Source: Deltaproteobacteria bacterium
Lineage (GTDB): Bacteria; Desulfobacterota; Desulfobacteria; Desulfobacterales; Desulfatirhabdiaceae
Direction: 5' to 3'
Assembly (NCBI GenBank): GCA_021778975.1
Contig: JAJYBO010000142.1
Location: forward strand, 1 to 7,587
Length of the DNA: 7,587 nucleotides
The notes below the pieces were generated by a model that was given only the letters and a program-made list of their open reading frames with translations, was not told the origin of the DNA and ran no database searches. A program made the position numbers and the translations under genes. Of this stretch, positions 1-6,241 are shown one piece after another. Numbering within the stretch: position 1 is the first letter of the stretch; every line of letters begins with the position of its first letter.

Positions 1-1
1 C

Positions 2-2143
2 ACGCTTTCCGAAGGGCCTTATGTCGCAGGATTTCCGCTACAGTTCACTCCGTCTTCCACCCAACAAAAACCAGGATGCCGCCCGCTGCATCCAACCGTC
101 CAGACACGTCCGGGTTTTCCATCGCTCAAAGCCTGCCTGCCCAGAGCGGATGCCGTCGAATGTCCCCTGTCCCAACTGGAAAAAGCCGTCGCCGGCTACG
201 GTTTCATCAACGCCATCGGTGACGCGGATGGCGTGGTGCGGCGCATCCCGATGCTCGTCGGATGTCATGACGACATATTCCCCAGTCTTGCACTGGCAAC
301 CTTGCTCGTCGCGCTCAGTCCGGACGCATCGCATCCGATAACGCCGATTGTCCGAATGGGGCGCAGCGGTCTGCAATCCCTGCAAGCAGGAGACTATATC
401 ATTCCTGTGGACGCCGCCGGCGACATGCTGATTCACTATTATCCGCGCCCAAATGTCAGTGGCTGCATTTCCGCGGACGATGTTCTCAACAACCGGGTCT
501 CTCCGGAAATTCTGCACCGTTGCGTGGTATTTGTCGGGCTGATTGCGTCTGGCCTCAAGGATGCCGTCGCAACCCCCATGTCGCCTTTTTGCCCGGGGGT
601 TATGGTTCATGCCAGTGCTGTTGACACCATTCTTCAAACTGCGTATGTTTCCGAACCAGCATGGATTGACGGATTTCAGCTCATGGCTGTCATTGGCGCC
701 GGAATGCTTGTCGCCATGGGCCTTGCGTTCACCAGCGGTATTGCCGGGCTTGCGACCTGTGGCATCCTGGCCACAGGTTTATGGGGAGGGGCTTGGGGGC
801 TGTTTCATGAAACCGGTATTTTTATATCCCCGCTGACACTGTGCGGGTTGTTGCTCAGCCAGTTGATGGTTCTCAGTCTGCTCAAACTCCGGCAATCTCA
901 GGACTGGACAATGTTTTTCCGTCTGACGCTGACCCGCGCCATGGTATCAATCCAGTCCATGAAGGCGGCCAAAGAACTTTCAGAGCTGGCCAGCCAGTTG
1001 AAAAGCGATTTTCTGGCCCGGATGAGCCATGAAATACGAACGCCCATGAACGCTATTCTCGGTATGGCCGAGCTGCTGTCTGAAACATCCCTTACGGATG
1101 AACAGAAAGATTATTTACAGACATTGAAAAGTTCTGGAGAATTGCTTCTGGCGCTAATCAATGATATTCTGGATTTATCCAAGATTGAAGCCGGTCAATT
1201 GACGCTGGAAAGCGTTTCTATAGATATCCGGAAATTACTGGAAGGGGTGGTGGCCATTTTGTCGCATCGCGCCCGGCAGCAGGGGATAGAAATGAGCTGC
1301 AGGGTCGCTGCGGATGTTCCCCAATATCTGATGGGCGATCCCATCCGCATTCAGCAAATTGTGATGAATCTTTTAGGCAACGCTCTTAAATTCACGTCCA
1401 AAGGTTTCATCAGAATAGAAATGATATCGCCAGATTCGGGCAACACCTTAAATCGGTATCAAATCGAAGTTCAGGATTCCGGCATCGGCATTGCGCCCGA
1501 AAAACAGTCCGAAATCTTTGAGAGTTTCGTGCAGGCGGACGCATCCATCACCCGACAATACGGCGGTACGGGTCTGGGGCTTGCCATCACAAAACGGCTG
1601 ATTGAAAAAATGGGGGGTAGCATTCGGGTGGAAAGTACCCCCGGACAGGGGTCTAACTTCATTTTTTCACTGATACTGCCCAAGGCTGAAGCGCCTCCGG
1701 AAGCCGTCTCCATCGAGAATATTGCAGGGGTGTCGCGTGCACTGCCCGCCGTCCGGCTGCTTTTGGTGGATGACGTACCGGTCAACCGGAAAATTGTTGA
1801 AGCCTATTTGAAGAACACGCAGATTCATGTTGAAACGGCTGAAAACGGGCGACAGGCGCTGGACCTCTGGACAAATGGTCTGTTCGACATCATCTTGATG
1901 GATATGGAAATGCCGGTGATGAACGGCTTCGAGGCCACTCGCCGGATTCGACAGGCGGAAAACGAGCGCGGTTCAGACCCTGTTCCCATCGTGGCCCTGA
2001 CCGCCCACGCTTTTTCCGAAGAACGGCAGCGGTGTATGGATGCCGGCTGCACTTATTTTTTCACCAAACCGGTCCGCAAGGCCGATTTGTTGCAGTTGCT
2101 GCAGAATATTTTTGGCGTAGAGCAGGCGTCAACCGCCCCATAG
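2..2143 (+). CDS. CHASE2-domain hybrid sensor histidine kinase / response regulator, 5' end outside the window
   Basis: The reading frame is open from base 2 to the TAG at 2141-2143 (713 visible residues). The first in-frame ATG is at 233, but the upstream codons give a typical CHASE2 stretch (GYGFINAIGDADGVVRRIP, about residues 66-84), so the gene starts outside the window. Domains in visible numbering: CHASE2 extracytoplasmic sensor to about 215, with a late PGVMVHASAVDTIL motif; three membrane helices at about 225-294, as usual after CHASE2; HisKA with MSHEIRTPMN (phospho-His 343, codon 1028-1030); HATPase_c with N box (QIVMNLLGNALKFT), DSGIGI and GGTGLGLA; then a C-terminal receiver with VDD, phospho-acceptor Asp 634 (codon 1901-1903) and Lys 689 in FFTKPV. 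It should autophosphorylate at the inner membrane and pass phosphate to its own receiver. There is no HPt domain and no PAS before HisKA, so a separate HPt protein or regulator is probably needed. The signal is unknown. Confidence 0.93.
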   Translation, partial: TLSEGPYVAGFPLQFTPSSTQQKPGCRPLHPTVQTRPGFPSLKACLPRADAVECPLSQLEKAVAGYGFINAIGDADGVVRRIPMLVGCHDDIFPSLALATLLVALSPDASHPITPIVRMGRSGLQSLQAGDYIIPVDAAGDMLIHYYPRPNVSGCISADDVLNNRVSPEILHRCVVFVGLIASGLKDAVATPMSPFCPGVMVHASAVDTILQTAYVSEPAWIDGFQLMAVIGAGMLVAMGLAFTSGIAGLATCGILATGLWGGAWGLFHETGIFISPLTLCGLLLSQLMVLSLLKLRQSQDWTMFFRLTLTRAMVSIQSMKAAKELSELASQLKSDFLARMSHEIRTPMNAILGMAELLSETSLTDEQKDYLQTLKSSGELLLALINDILDLSKIEAGQLTLESVSIDIRKLLEGVVAILSHRARQQGIEMSCRVAADVPQYLMGDPIRIQQIVMNLLGNALKFTSKGFIRIEMISPDSGNTLNRYQIEVQDSGIGIAPEKQSEIFESFVQADASITRQYGGTGLGLAITKRLIEKMGGSIRVESTPGQGSNFIFSLILPKAEAPPEAVSIENIAGVSRALPAVRLLLVDDVPVNRKIVEAYLKNTQIHVETAENGRQALDLWTNGLFDIILMDMEMPVMNGFEATRRIRQAENERGSDPVPIVALTAHAFSEERQRCMDAGCTYFFTKPVRKADLLQLLQNIFGVEQASTAP

Positions 2144-2180
2144 TGGGGAGAAGCCCGAAACGGGTATTATTTCTAACTTC

Positions 2181-2186
2181 AGGAGG
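2181..2186 (+). promoter_or_regulatory. Strong ribosome binding site of the lysine-rich small ORF
   Basis: AGGAGG lies 7 nt before the ATG at 2194. It is a perfect Shine-Dalgarno core and the main reason to accept this very short frame as a gene and to set its start here rather than at an upstream in-frame ATG (2032) inside the kinase gene. Confidence 0.75.
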
Positions 2187-2193
2187 AAATGCC

Positions 2194-2298
2194 ATGTCCA
2201 AATCGAAAGACATTCGGAAAAGTGACAAGAAAAAACCCCAGAAAACGGCCAAAGAAAAGAAACAGGAAAAACTCGAGAAGAAAAAACTCAATCCATAA
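2194..2298 (+). CDS. Very small lysine-rich basic protein (34 aa), function unknown
   Basis: ATG at 2194 follows AGGAGG by 7 nt and the frame ends at TAA 2296-2298. The product starts MSKSKDIRKSDKKK and ends LEKKKLNP. It has 14 Lys and 1 Arg against 5 acidic residues in 34 positions, has no cysteine or aromatic residue, and carries no signal peptide or membrane segment. The charged, low-hydrophobic composition suggests a disordered or single-helix cytoplasmic peptide that could bind nucleic acid or ribosomes, but that is a guess from composition. It starts 50 nt after the kinase stop on the same strand and is followed 35 nt later by a hairpin, so it may be the last gene of the kinase transcript. 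No separate promoter is convincing. I do not recognise a named family. A chance frame is the alternative, but the ribosome site and clean stop argue against it. Confidence 0.62.
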   Translation: MSKSKDIRKSDKKKPQKTAKEKKQEKLEKKKLNP

Positions 2299-2333
2299 CC
2301 CGGTTCAGTCTCTTACGGATTCATAAGTTAGAC

Positions 2334-2369
2334 TCAGACGCCTTCCACCGTACTGGGGAAGGCGTCTGA
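2334..2369. terminator. Hairpin between convergent genes, probable bidirectional terminator
   Basis: A perfect 13-bp inverted repeat (2334-2346 TCAGACGCCTTCC pairing with 2357-2369) encloses a 10-nt loop. It sits 35 nt after the small ORF stop and 17 nt beyond the aminotransferase stop on the other strand, where a shared terminator is expected. The U-tract is weak on both strands (AATTTG on plus), so efficiency is uncertain. Confidence 0.7.
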
Positions 2370-2386
2370 AATTTGATCGTCACCAA

Positions 2387-3691
2387 TTATTTCGTCAATT
2401 CGGAAAGACCTTCCTCGAAAATCGCCAGTCCTTTATCCAGTTGCTCATCGGTAATGACCAGCGGCATCAGGGTGCGGATGACATTGCCTTTGTGTCCGCA
2501 GGAAATCAGCACCAACCCCTTCTGATAACAGGAAGCCACCAGCTTTTTGGTCTCGTCGGTAGCGGGCGCTTTGGAAACGCGGTCCTTCACCAATTCCAGG
2601 GCGATCATAGGCCCTTTGCCGCGAACGTCGCCGATGATTTCGTATTTCTCCTGCATGGCCTTGAACCGGGTCATGAGCGTTTTTCCCAATGCCTCGGCTT
2701 TTTCCAGAAGGTGATCTTCAAAAAGAACATCCAGCACCGCCAGTGCTGCCCGGCAGGCGATGGGATTGCCGCTGTACGTACCACCAAGACCGCCCACATG
2801 CGGTTTGTCCATCAGCTCGCTGCGACCGGTCACCGCACTCAGAGGCAGTCCGCCGCCCAGGCTCTTGGCCAGAGTGATGATATCCGGCGCGACATTCCAG
2901 TGGTCAATGGCGAACATCTTGCCGGTTCTGCCAGATCCGGTCTGTACTTCGTCAATAATCAGTACGATACCGTATTTCTGACAGATTTTCTGAAGTTTCG
3001 GGAAATATTCCGGCGGTGGCGTCACGAAACCGCCTTCGCCCTGAATTGGCTCGGCAATTACGGCGGCGGTTGTTTCAGCCGCGACATAGGCCGTGAAAAA
3101 ATCTTCCAGATAGTCGGCGCAGGCCGTATTGCAACCGGGATAGGTCAGCCCGAATGGGCATCTGTAGCAGTATGCATAGGGCATCCGATAGACTTCTGGT
3201 GCAAACGGGCCAAAACCAAACTTGTAGGGTTTCACCTTGCTGGTCAGGGTCATGGTCAGGAGGGTTCGGCCATGAAATCCGTTTTCAAAACAAATGATTC
3301 CCGGTCTGCCTGTGGCGTACCGGGCCACTTTGACGGCATTTTCGACTGCTTCCGCGCCGCTGTTGGCGAACATGGTCATTTTGCTGAAATCACCGGGAGC
3401 GAGAGCGTTCAGCCGGGCGGCCAATTGCACATAAGGCTCGTACATGGCGATATGAAAGCAGGTATGGATATATTTATCCGCCTGATCCTTAATGGCGGCA
3501 ACCACCCTGGGATGGCAGTGACCGACATTGTTGACGCCGATACCGCCGGCGAAATCAATCAGTTCGCGGCCATCCACATCAATCATGACCGCGCCCCTGG
3601 CCTCGCGGATAAATGCCGGCGTCGCGTGAAACGGCCCCTGGGGAATGTGCTGTTTTCTGAGCTGCAAAAGCTCCTGTTCTTTCGTATTCAT
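2387..3691 (-). CDS. gabT: 4-aminobutyrate aminotransferase-type class-III PLP aminotransferase
   Basis: A 434-residue protein, normal length for the family and apparently intact. Class-III (omega) aminotransferases move an amino group from a distal or alpha amine of substrates such as GABA to 2-oxoglutarate, giving a semialdehyde and glutamate in the cytoplasm. Visible hallmarks: substrate-end DFAGGIGVNNVGHCHP (46-61), PLP-phosphate loop NSGAEAVENA (110-119), GFHGRT (138-143), AEPIQGEGG (213-221), PLP-ring Asp247 in LIIDEVQTG, Schiff-base Lys276 in TLAKSLGGG, and GGTYSGNP (303-310). EPIQGEGG favours GABA-type over acetylornithine-type members, but other omega-amino acids remain possible. The start at 3691 is chosen because AAGGAGA lies 6 nt upstream on the minus strand; the 18-codon extension to 3745 lacks such support. 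Unusual: four cysteines (C175, C178, C187, C191) in an insertion. It is transcribed divergently from the sigma-54 activator and has its own -24/-12 promoter. Confidence 0.88.
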   Translation of the reverse strand: MNTKEQELLQLRKQHIPQGPFHATPAFIREARGAVMIDVDGRELIDFAGGIGVNNVGHCHPRVVAAIKDQADKYIHTCFHIAMYEPYVQLAARLNALAPGDFSKMTMFANSGAEAVENAVKVARYATGRPGIICFENGFHGRTLLTMTLTSKVKPYKFGFGPFAPEVYRMPYAYCYRCPFGLTYPGCNTACADYLEDFFTAYVAAETTAAVIAEPIQGEGGFVTPPPEYFPKLQKICQKYGIVLIIDEVQTGSGRTGKMFAIDHWNVAPDIITLAKSLGGGLPLSAVTGRSELMDKPHVGGLGGTYSGNPIACRAALAVLDVLFEDHLLEKAEALGKTLMTRFKAMQEKYEIIGDVRGKGPMIALELVKDRVSKAPATDETKKLVASCYQKGLVLISCGHKGNVIRTLMPLVITDEQLDKGLAIFEEGLSELTK

Positions 3692-3697
3692 TCGGAT

Positions 3698-3704
3698 TCT
3701 CCTT
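3698..3704 (-). promoter_or_regulatory. Ribosome binding site that fixes the aminotransferase start
   Basis: On the minus strand AAGGAGA stands 6 nt before the ATG at 3691-3689. It decides between that start and the in-frame ATG at 3745, which would place this site inside the coding region. Confidence 0.8.
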
Positions 3705-3786
3705 ACTGGTTGTTTGACCCAATCGAGCTGTCGCTCGAAACGCATTCATATCCACCGCGTGTTTTACGGCAATTGGAAGACTTTTT

Positions 3787-3802
3787 TGCAAAGAACGTAC
3801 CA
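3787..3802 (-). promoter_or_regulatory. Sigma-54 (-24/-12) promoter of the aminotransferase gene
   Basis: Read on the minus strand the site is TGGTACGTTCTTTGCA. Against the known consensus TGGCACG-N4-TTGCA it matches 11 of 12 fixed positions, with both invariant doublets (GG and GC) present and the required 10 nt between them. The predicted transcript start is near 3776, leaving a leader of about 85 nt. Its activator is probably the divergent neighbouring gene, which encodes a sigma-54 activator. Confidence 0.82.
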
Positions 3803-3930
3803 GAAACAGGGGGCATTGTGTATATCTTGAACGGTCATAAACCAGGATGCCCTGTATGTGAGAGTGACGACTCGACATCATGCGTTTTTTTACTTCCTGA
3901 TCGTCACCTCTTGCCCCCCATCCCCGCCCA

Positions 3931-3952
3931 AAAAATGCGGATTTGCATTTTT
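3931..3952. promoter_or_regulatory. Operator 1: dyad of the shared activator-binding motif
   Basis: The core 3935-3948 is ATGCGGATTTGCAT, flanked by A and T runs that extend it to perfect 8-bp arms (3931-3938 and 3945-3952) around a 6-nt centre. The centre lies about 165 bp upstream of the predicted aminotransferase transcript start, a normal distance for an upstream activator site of a sigma-54 promoter. The same 14-mer pattern recurs at 3953-3966 and 5879-5892. Confidence 0.75.
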
Positions 3953-3971
3953 ATGCAATACCGCATATGAT
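3943..3971 (+). promoter_or_regulatory. Candidate sigma-70 promoter of the activator gene
   Basis: TTGCAT (3943-3948) and TATGAT (3966-3971) are 17 bp apart. The -10 matches TATAAT in 5 of 6 positions; the -35 is weak (3 of 6). Transcription would start near 3978, about 84 nt before the chosen ATG at 4062. The elements overlap operators 1 and 2, so binding there should hinder this promoter. Moderate confidence because the -35 is shared with the operator sequence. Confidence 0.45.
3952..3967. promoter_or_regulatory. Operator 2: inverted second copy of the motif
   Basis: The core 3953-3966 is ATGCAATACCGCAT, which on the minus strand reads ATGCGGTATTGCAT and so matches operator 1 in 12 of 14 positions, differing only in the two central A/T bases. 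Arms are 5 bp (TATGC/GCATA). Its centre is 18 bp from that of operator 1, a tandem arrangement typical of cooperative binding by activator dimers. Confidence 0.72.
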
Positions 3972-4061
3972 TTTACACGATACACACAACCATTCATGAC
4001 GCACAATCTGGATGTGTTTTCCTGTCCGGTACTCCGTTATATAAATTATGGGAAAAAGCTC

Positions 4062-5864
4062 ATGTTTCACGATCGAACTACGGTGATGCCCCTTTCTCTG
4101 CATCATGAGGAATCCTTCTTCCCCGATCTGCTGGCCGGTATTCGGGATGCCGTCATCCTGATATACCCATCCGGAAGCATTGCATACTTAAATCCTGCGG
4201 CGACAAGACAGTTCGATCTTGGCATTGGTATGCAATTTGAAGAAGTATTTCCTGAATTGAAATCATCACTGCTTCAGGTTTTCACAACCCGGCAGAATTT
4301 TCTGAACCTCAACGTCCAGAGACAGCGGGAGCATTATTTGGCCAATCTGTACGCCATCGGTTCTTCCCGGCCTTCATCTCCCAGCGCGGTATGCGTTCTG
4401 GAAAATCGTACGGAAATGAATCATATTATCCAGAAAATGATGACGTTTCAGGAATTTTCTCGAGAACTGGATACCATCATCGAATCCTCTTACGATGGTT
4501 TGTGGATTTGCGACGCCAATGCCACGGTGTTGAGGATCAATACGGCATCGGAGAGACTCAACAACATCCGCGCCGCCGATGTGATCGGACGGCGAATGGA
4601 ATCGCTGGTGCGGGAAGGATTTGTAAATCGTTCCGCGACGATAGAGGTCATCAAGCTGCGATCTACAACAACGCTTCTGCAGTTGACGAGTACCGGTCGC
4701 AAGCTGATGATTACGGGAAACCCCGTATTCGATGAATCCGGAAACCTGATTCGTGTGGTTGTCAATGAGCGGGATATCACCGAAATCGACGCGCTTCACG
4801 AAGAGCTTCAGCGTCAGGAAGCCATCAAGAATCAATACCGCCATCATATGCTGGAAATGCAATTGGCGGAAATGGAATCCCGCCGGGTCATCGCCCGCAG
4901 CCCCTGTATGCTCAAGGTGCTGCAACAGGCCATCAAGGTCAGCAAGGTGGATTCGACGGTCCTGATTCTGGGAGAATCGGGCGCCGGCAAAGAGCTGATC
5001 GCGGATATCGTTCATCAGCATTCGAACCGCGCCAGCCATCCCATGATCAAAATCAACTGCGGCGCCATTCCTGAATCTCTGGTGGAGTCCGAACTTTTCG
5101 GCTATGAAAAAGGGGCGTTCACCGGCGCCCAGAAACAGGGTAAACCCGGTTATCTGGAACTTGCCCATGATGGTATGCTGTTCCTGGATGAAATAGCAGA
5201 ACTGCCTCTGGCCTCTCAGGTCAAGCTTCTCAGATTTTTGGAAGATGGGGAAATATGCCGTGTCGGCGGCGTCAAGAATCGCAGACTCAACGTTCGTATC
5301 CTGGCAGCCACCAACCGGAACATCAAGGACATGGTCAGCAACGGTGTCTTCCGTAAAGATCTCTATTACCGCCTTCACGTCATACCGCTGCATGTACCCG
5401 CACTCCGGGATCGCACGGAGTGCGTCCTGCCGCTGCTGCACCATTATCTACAGTATTTCGCTGAGAAAACAGGCAGAGCAGAACCCGTTCGTCTCTCTAA
5501 AACGGCAACGGATGCGCTGCTGTCTTACCCGTATCCCGGCAATGTCCGGGAACTGATCAATATTTGTGAAAGGGCCGTGGTAATGAGCGAAGAAAACTGG
5601 ATATCCATCGAGGATCTGCCCCGTGACGTCGCGGACTCTGGAAAATCGAAAGAATTGTCCGATCTAATGGATTTGTCACAAAATTCCCTGAAAACCCTTA
5701 TGGAAAAATTCGAATATTCCATTTTGCAAAAGGCATGCGCCGAATACAAGACCCAGCAGCACATCGCCAGGGCGCTGGGCGTGGATCAGGCTACCATCGC
5801 CAGAAAACTCAAAAAATACGGTTTGAGTCCTCAGGCACCACCTCGACCAGCATCCCGGGTATGA
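4062..5864 (+). CDS. PAS-PAS sigma-54 interacting transcriptional activator (enhancer-binding protein)
   Basis: Using the ATG at 4062 gives 600 residues. Order: PAS-like domain 1 (about 18-115); PAS domain 2 (about 131-240, ending in the VVVNERDITE pattern); a coiled-coil linker (about 243-275); an AAA+ domain with Walker A GESGAGKE (304-311), the sigma-54 contact loop GAFTGA (351-356), Walker B GMLFLDE (371-377) and arginine-finger region FRKDLYYRL (430-438); then a C-terminal helix-turn-helix, QHIARALGVDQATIARKL (566-583), resembling the TyrR type. There is no receiver domain, so control is probably by a ligand or redox signal at the PAS domains rather than by phosphorylation. All ATPase residues are intact. 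It lies between two genes with -24/-12 promoters and a shared dyad motif, its likely targets. The start is uncertain: ATGs at 3858, 3996 and 4086 are in frame. The stretch before 4062 covers the operators and is not domain-like, and GGGA (4050-4053) precedes 4062. Confidence 0.92.
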   Translation: MFHDRTTVMPLSLHHEESFFPDLLAGIRDAVILIYPSGSIAYLNPAATRQFDLGIGMQFEEVFPELKSSLLQVFTTRQNFLNLNVQRQREHYLANLYAIGSSRPSSPSAVCVLENRTEMNHIIQKMMTFQEFSRELDTIIESSYDGLWICDANATVLRINTASERLNNIRAADVIGRRMESLVREGFVNRSATIEVIKLRSTTTLLQLTSTGRKLMITGNPVFDESGNLIRVVVNERDITEIDALHEELQRQEAIKNQYRHHMLEMQLAEMESRRVIARSPCMLKVLQQAIKVSKVDSTVLILGESGAGKELIADIVHQHSNRASHPMIKINCGAIPESLVESELFGYEKGAFTGAQKQGKPGYLELAHDGMLFLDEIAELPLASQVKLLRFLEDGEICRVGGVKNRRLNVRILAATNRNIKDMVSNGVFRKDLYYRLHVIPLHVPALRDRTECVLPLLHHYLQYFAEKTGRAEPVRLSKTATDALLSYPYPGNVRELINICERAVVMSEENWISIEDLPRDVADSGKSKELSDLMDLSQNSLKTLMEKFEYSILQKACAEYKTQQHIARALGVDQATIARKLKKYGLSPQAPPRPASRV

Positions 5865-5874
5865 TGCGATGACA

Positions 5875-5896
5875 TATTATGCGGAATTGCATAATA
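5875..5896. promoter_or_regulatory. Operator 3: shared activator-binding motif downstream of the activator gene
   Basis: The core 5879-5892 is ATGCGGAATTGCAT, within perfect 8-bp arms (5875-5882 and 5889-5896) around a 6-nt centre. It differs from operator 1 at one central base only. It begins 10 nt after the activator stop. Its centre is about 281 bp upstream of the predicted start of the binding-protein transcript, long but workable by DNA looping. A weak half-site (ATGCGA, 5864-5869) lies just upstream. Confidence 0.7.
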
Positions 5897-5921
5897 CAGT
5901 GGTGAAACCTGTCGTTTTTTT
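5896..5921 (+). terminator. Possible weak terminator after the activator gene
   Basis: ACAG-T-GGT (5896-5903) can pair with ACCTGT (5907-5912) as six base pairs with one bulged T and a 3-nt loop, followed by CG and seven T residues (5915-5921). The T run and its position 32 nt after the stop support termination; the short bulged stem makes it uncertain. Confidence 0.4.
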
Positions 5922-6140
5922 ATCTGGTCAGCTTCATTTTTTGAGCGAAATCTCCATTGAATCGCTTCCGGTACTATCAAACAACGGGCATTTTCTGTGA
6001 TGTGGGACAAATATGTAATATTTATATCTTGCAACCGTATTATTTAAATTTTCCTATTGCCATTCAGGTTTTGAACGAAACACATTCATTTCATTCTTTT
6101 TCAAGATGTTAGGTGAAATATTCAGGTTGTTGCCTGATTT
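5922..6140. other. AT-rich spacer between operator 3 and the binding-protein promoter
   Basis: No supportable gene is seen here. The middle part (about 6010-6065) is strongly AT-rich, which would favour bending between a distant activator site and a sigma-54 promoter. I looked for an IHF site (WATCAANNNNTTR): TATCAAACAACGG near 5976 matches only the left part, so none is claimed. Confidence 0.4.
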
Positions 6141-6156
6141 CGGCATAAGGATTGCA
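6141..6156 (+). promoter_or_regulatory. Sigma-54 (-24/-12) promoter of the ABC binding-protein gene
   Basis: CGGCATAAGGATTGCA matches TGGCACG-N4-TTGCA at 9 of 12 fixed positions, with GGCA in the -24 box, a complete TTGCA in the -12 box, and the required 10 nt between GG and GC. The transcript would start near 6167, giving a leader of about 75 nt. The weaker -24 box makes it less certain than the aminotransferase promoter, but operator 3 upstream supports it. Confidence 0.7.
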
Positions 6157-6230
6157 AGGTTCACAGCGCTTTCGTCATGAAGCATGGACACAGGGTCCTG
6201 ACAAAGGACGGATATTGAACATTCATTTCA

Positions 6231-6236
6231 AGGAGG
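6231..6236 (+). promoter_or_regulatory. Ribosome binding site that fixes the binding-protein start
   Basis: AGGAGG stands 5 nt before the ATG at 6242. It selects this start over the in-frame ATG at 6152, which overlaps the -12 promoter element and would bury the signal peptide behind 30 extra residues. Confidence 0.85.
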
Positions 6237-6241
6237 CAGAC

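Noticed and set aside
2154..2170. CCCG-AAA-CGGG followed by TATTATTTCT as a terminator between the kinase and the small ORF
   Set aside because: A 4-bp stem with an interrupted T run is too weak; co-transcription of the two genes is at least as likely.
3174..3186. ATGCATAGGGCAT inside the aminotransferase gene as a further operator
   Set aside because: The half-sites are 5 rather than 6 bases apart and it is intragenic; it fits the consensus poorly.
3806..3855. Imperfect inverted repeat ACAGGGGGCAT / ATGCCCTGT upstream of the aminotransferase promoter
   Set aside because: It has a two-base bulge and a loop of about 30 nt, and no copy near the other promoter; chance is likely, though it contains a GCAT half-element.
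2441..3970. Long plus-strand frame (509 codons) opposite the aminotransferase
   Set aside because: It is antisense to a clear PLP enzyme and its translation has no recognisable motif; it also runs through the operators and the -24/-12 promoter.
3858..4061. N-terminal extension of the activator to the first in-frame ATG
   Set aside because: The 68 extra residues are not domain-like and their codons coincide with the two operators and the candidate promoter.
4374..5444. Minus-strand frame of 356 codons opposite the activator gene
   Set aside because: It overlaps the PAS and AAA+ coding region in full, shows no family motif and has no ribosome site I can support.
5831..6034. Minus-strand frame of 67 codons in the gap after the activator gene
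   Set aside because: It covers operator 3 and the T-run, has no ribosome site of note and no recognisable protein features.
6186..6209. Alternative pairings GGAC/GTCC in the binding-protein leader as a riboswitch or attenuator
   Set aside because: Stems are only 4 bp and no known riboswitch core is visible.
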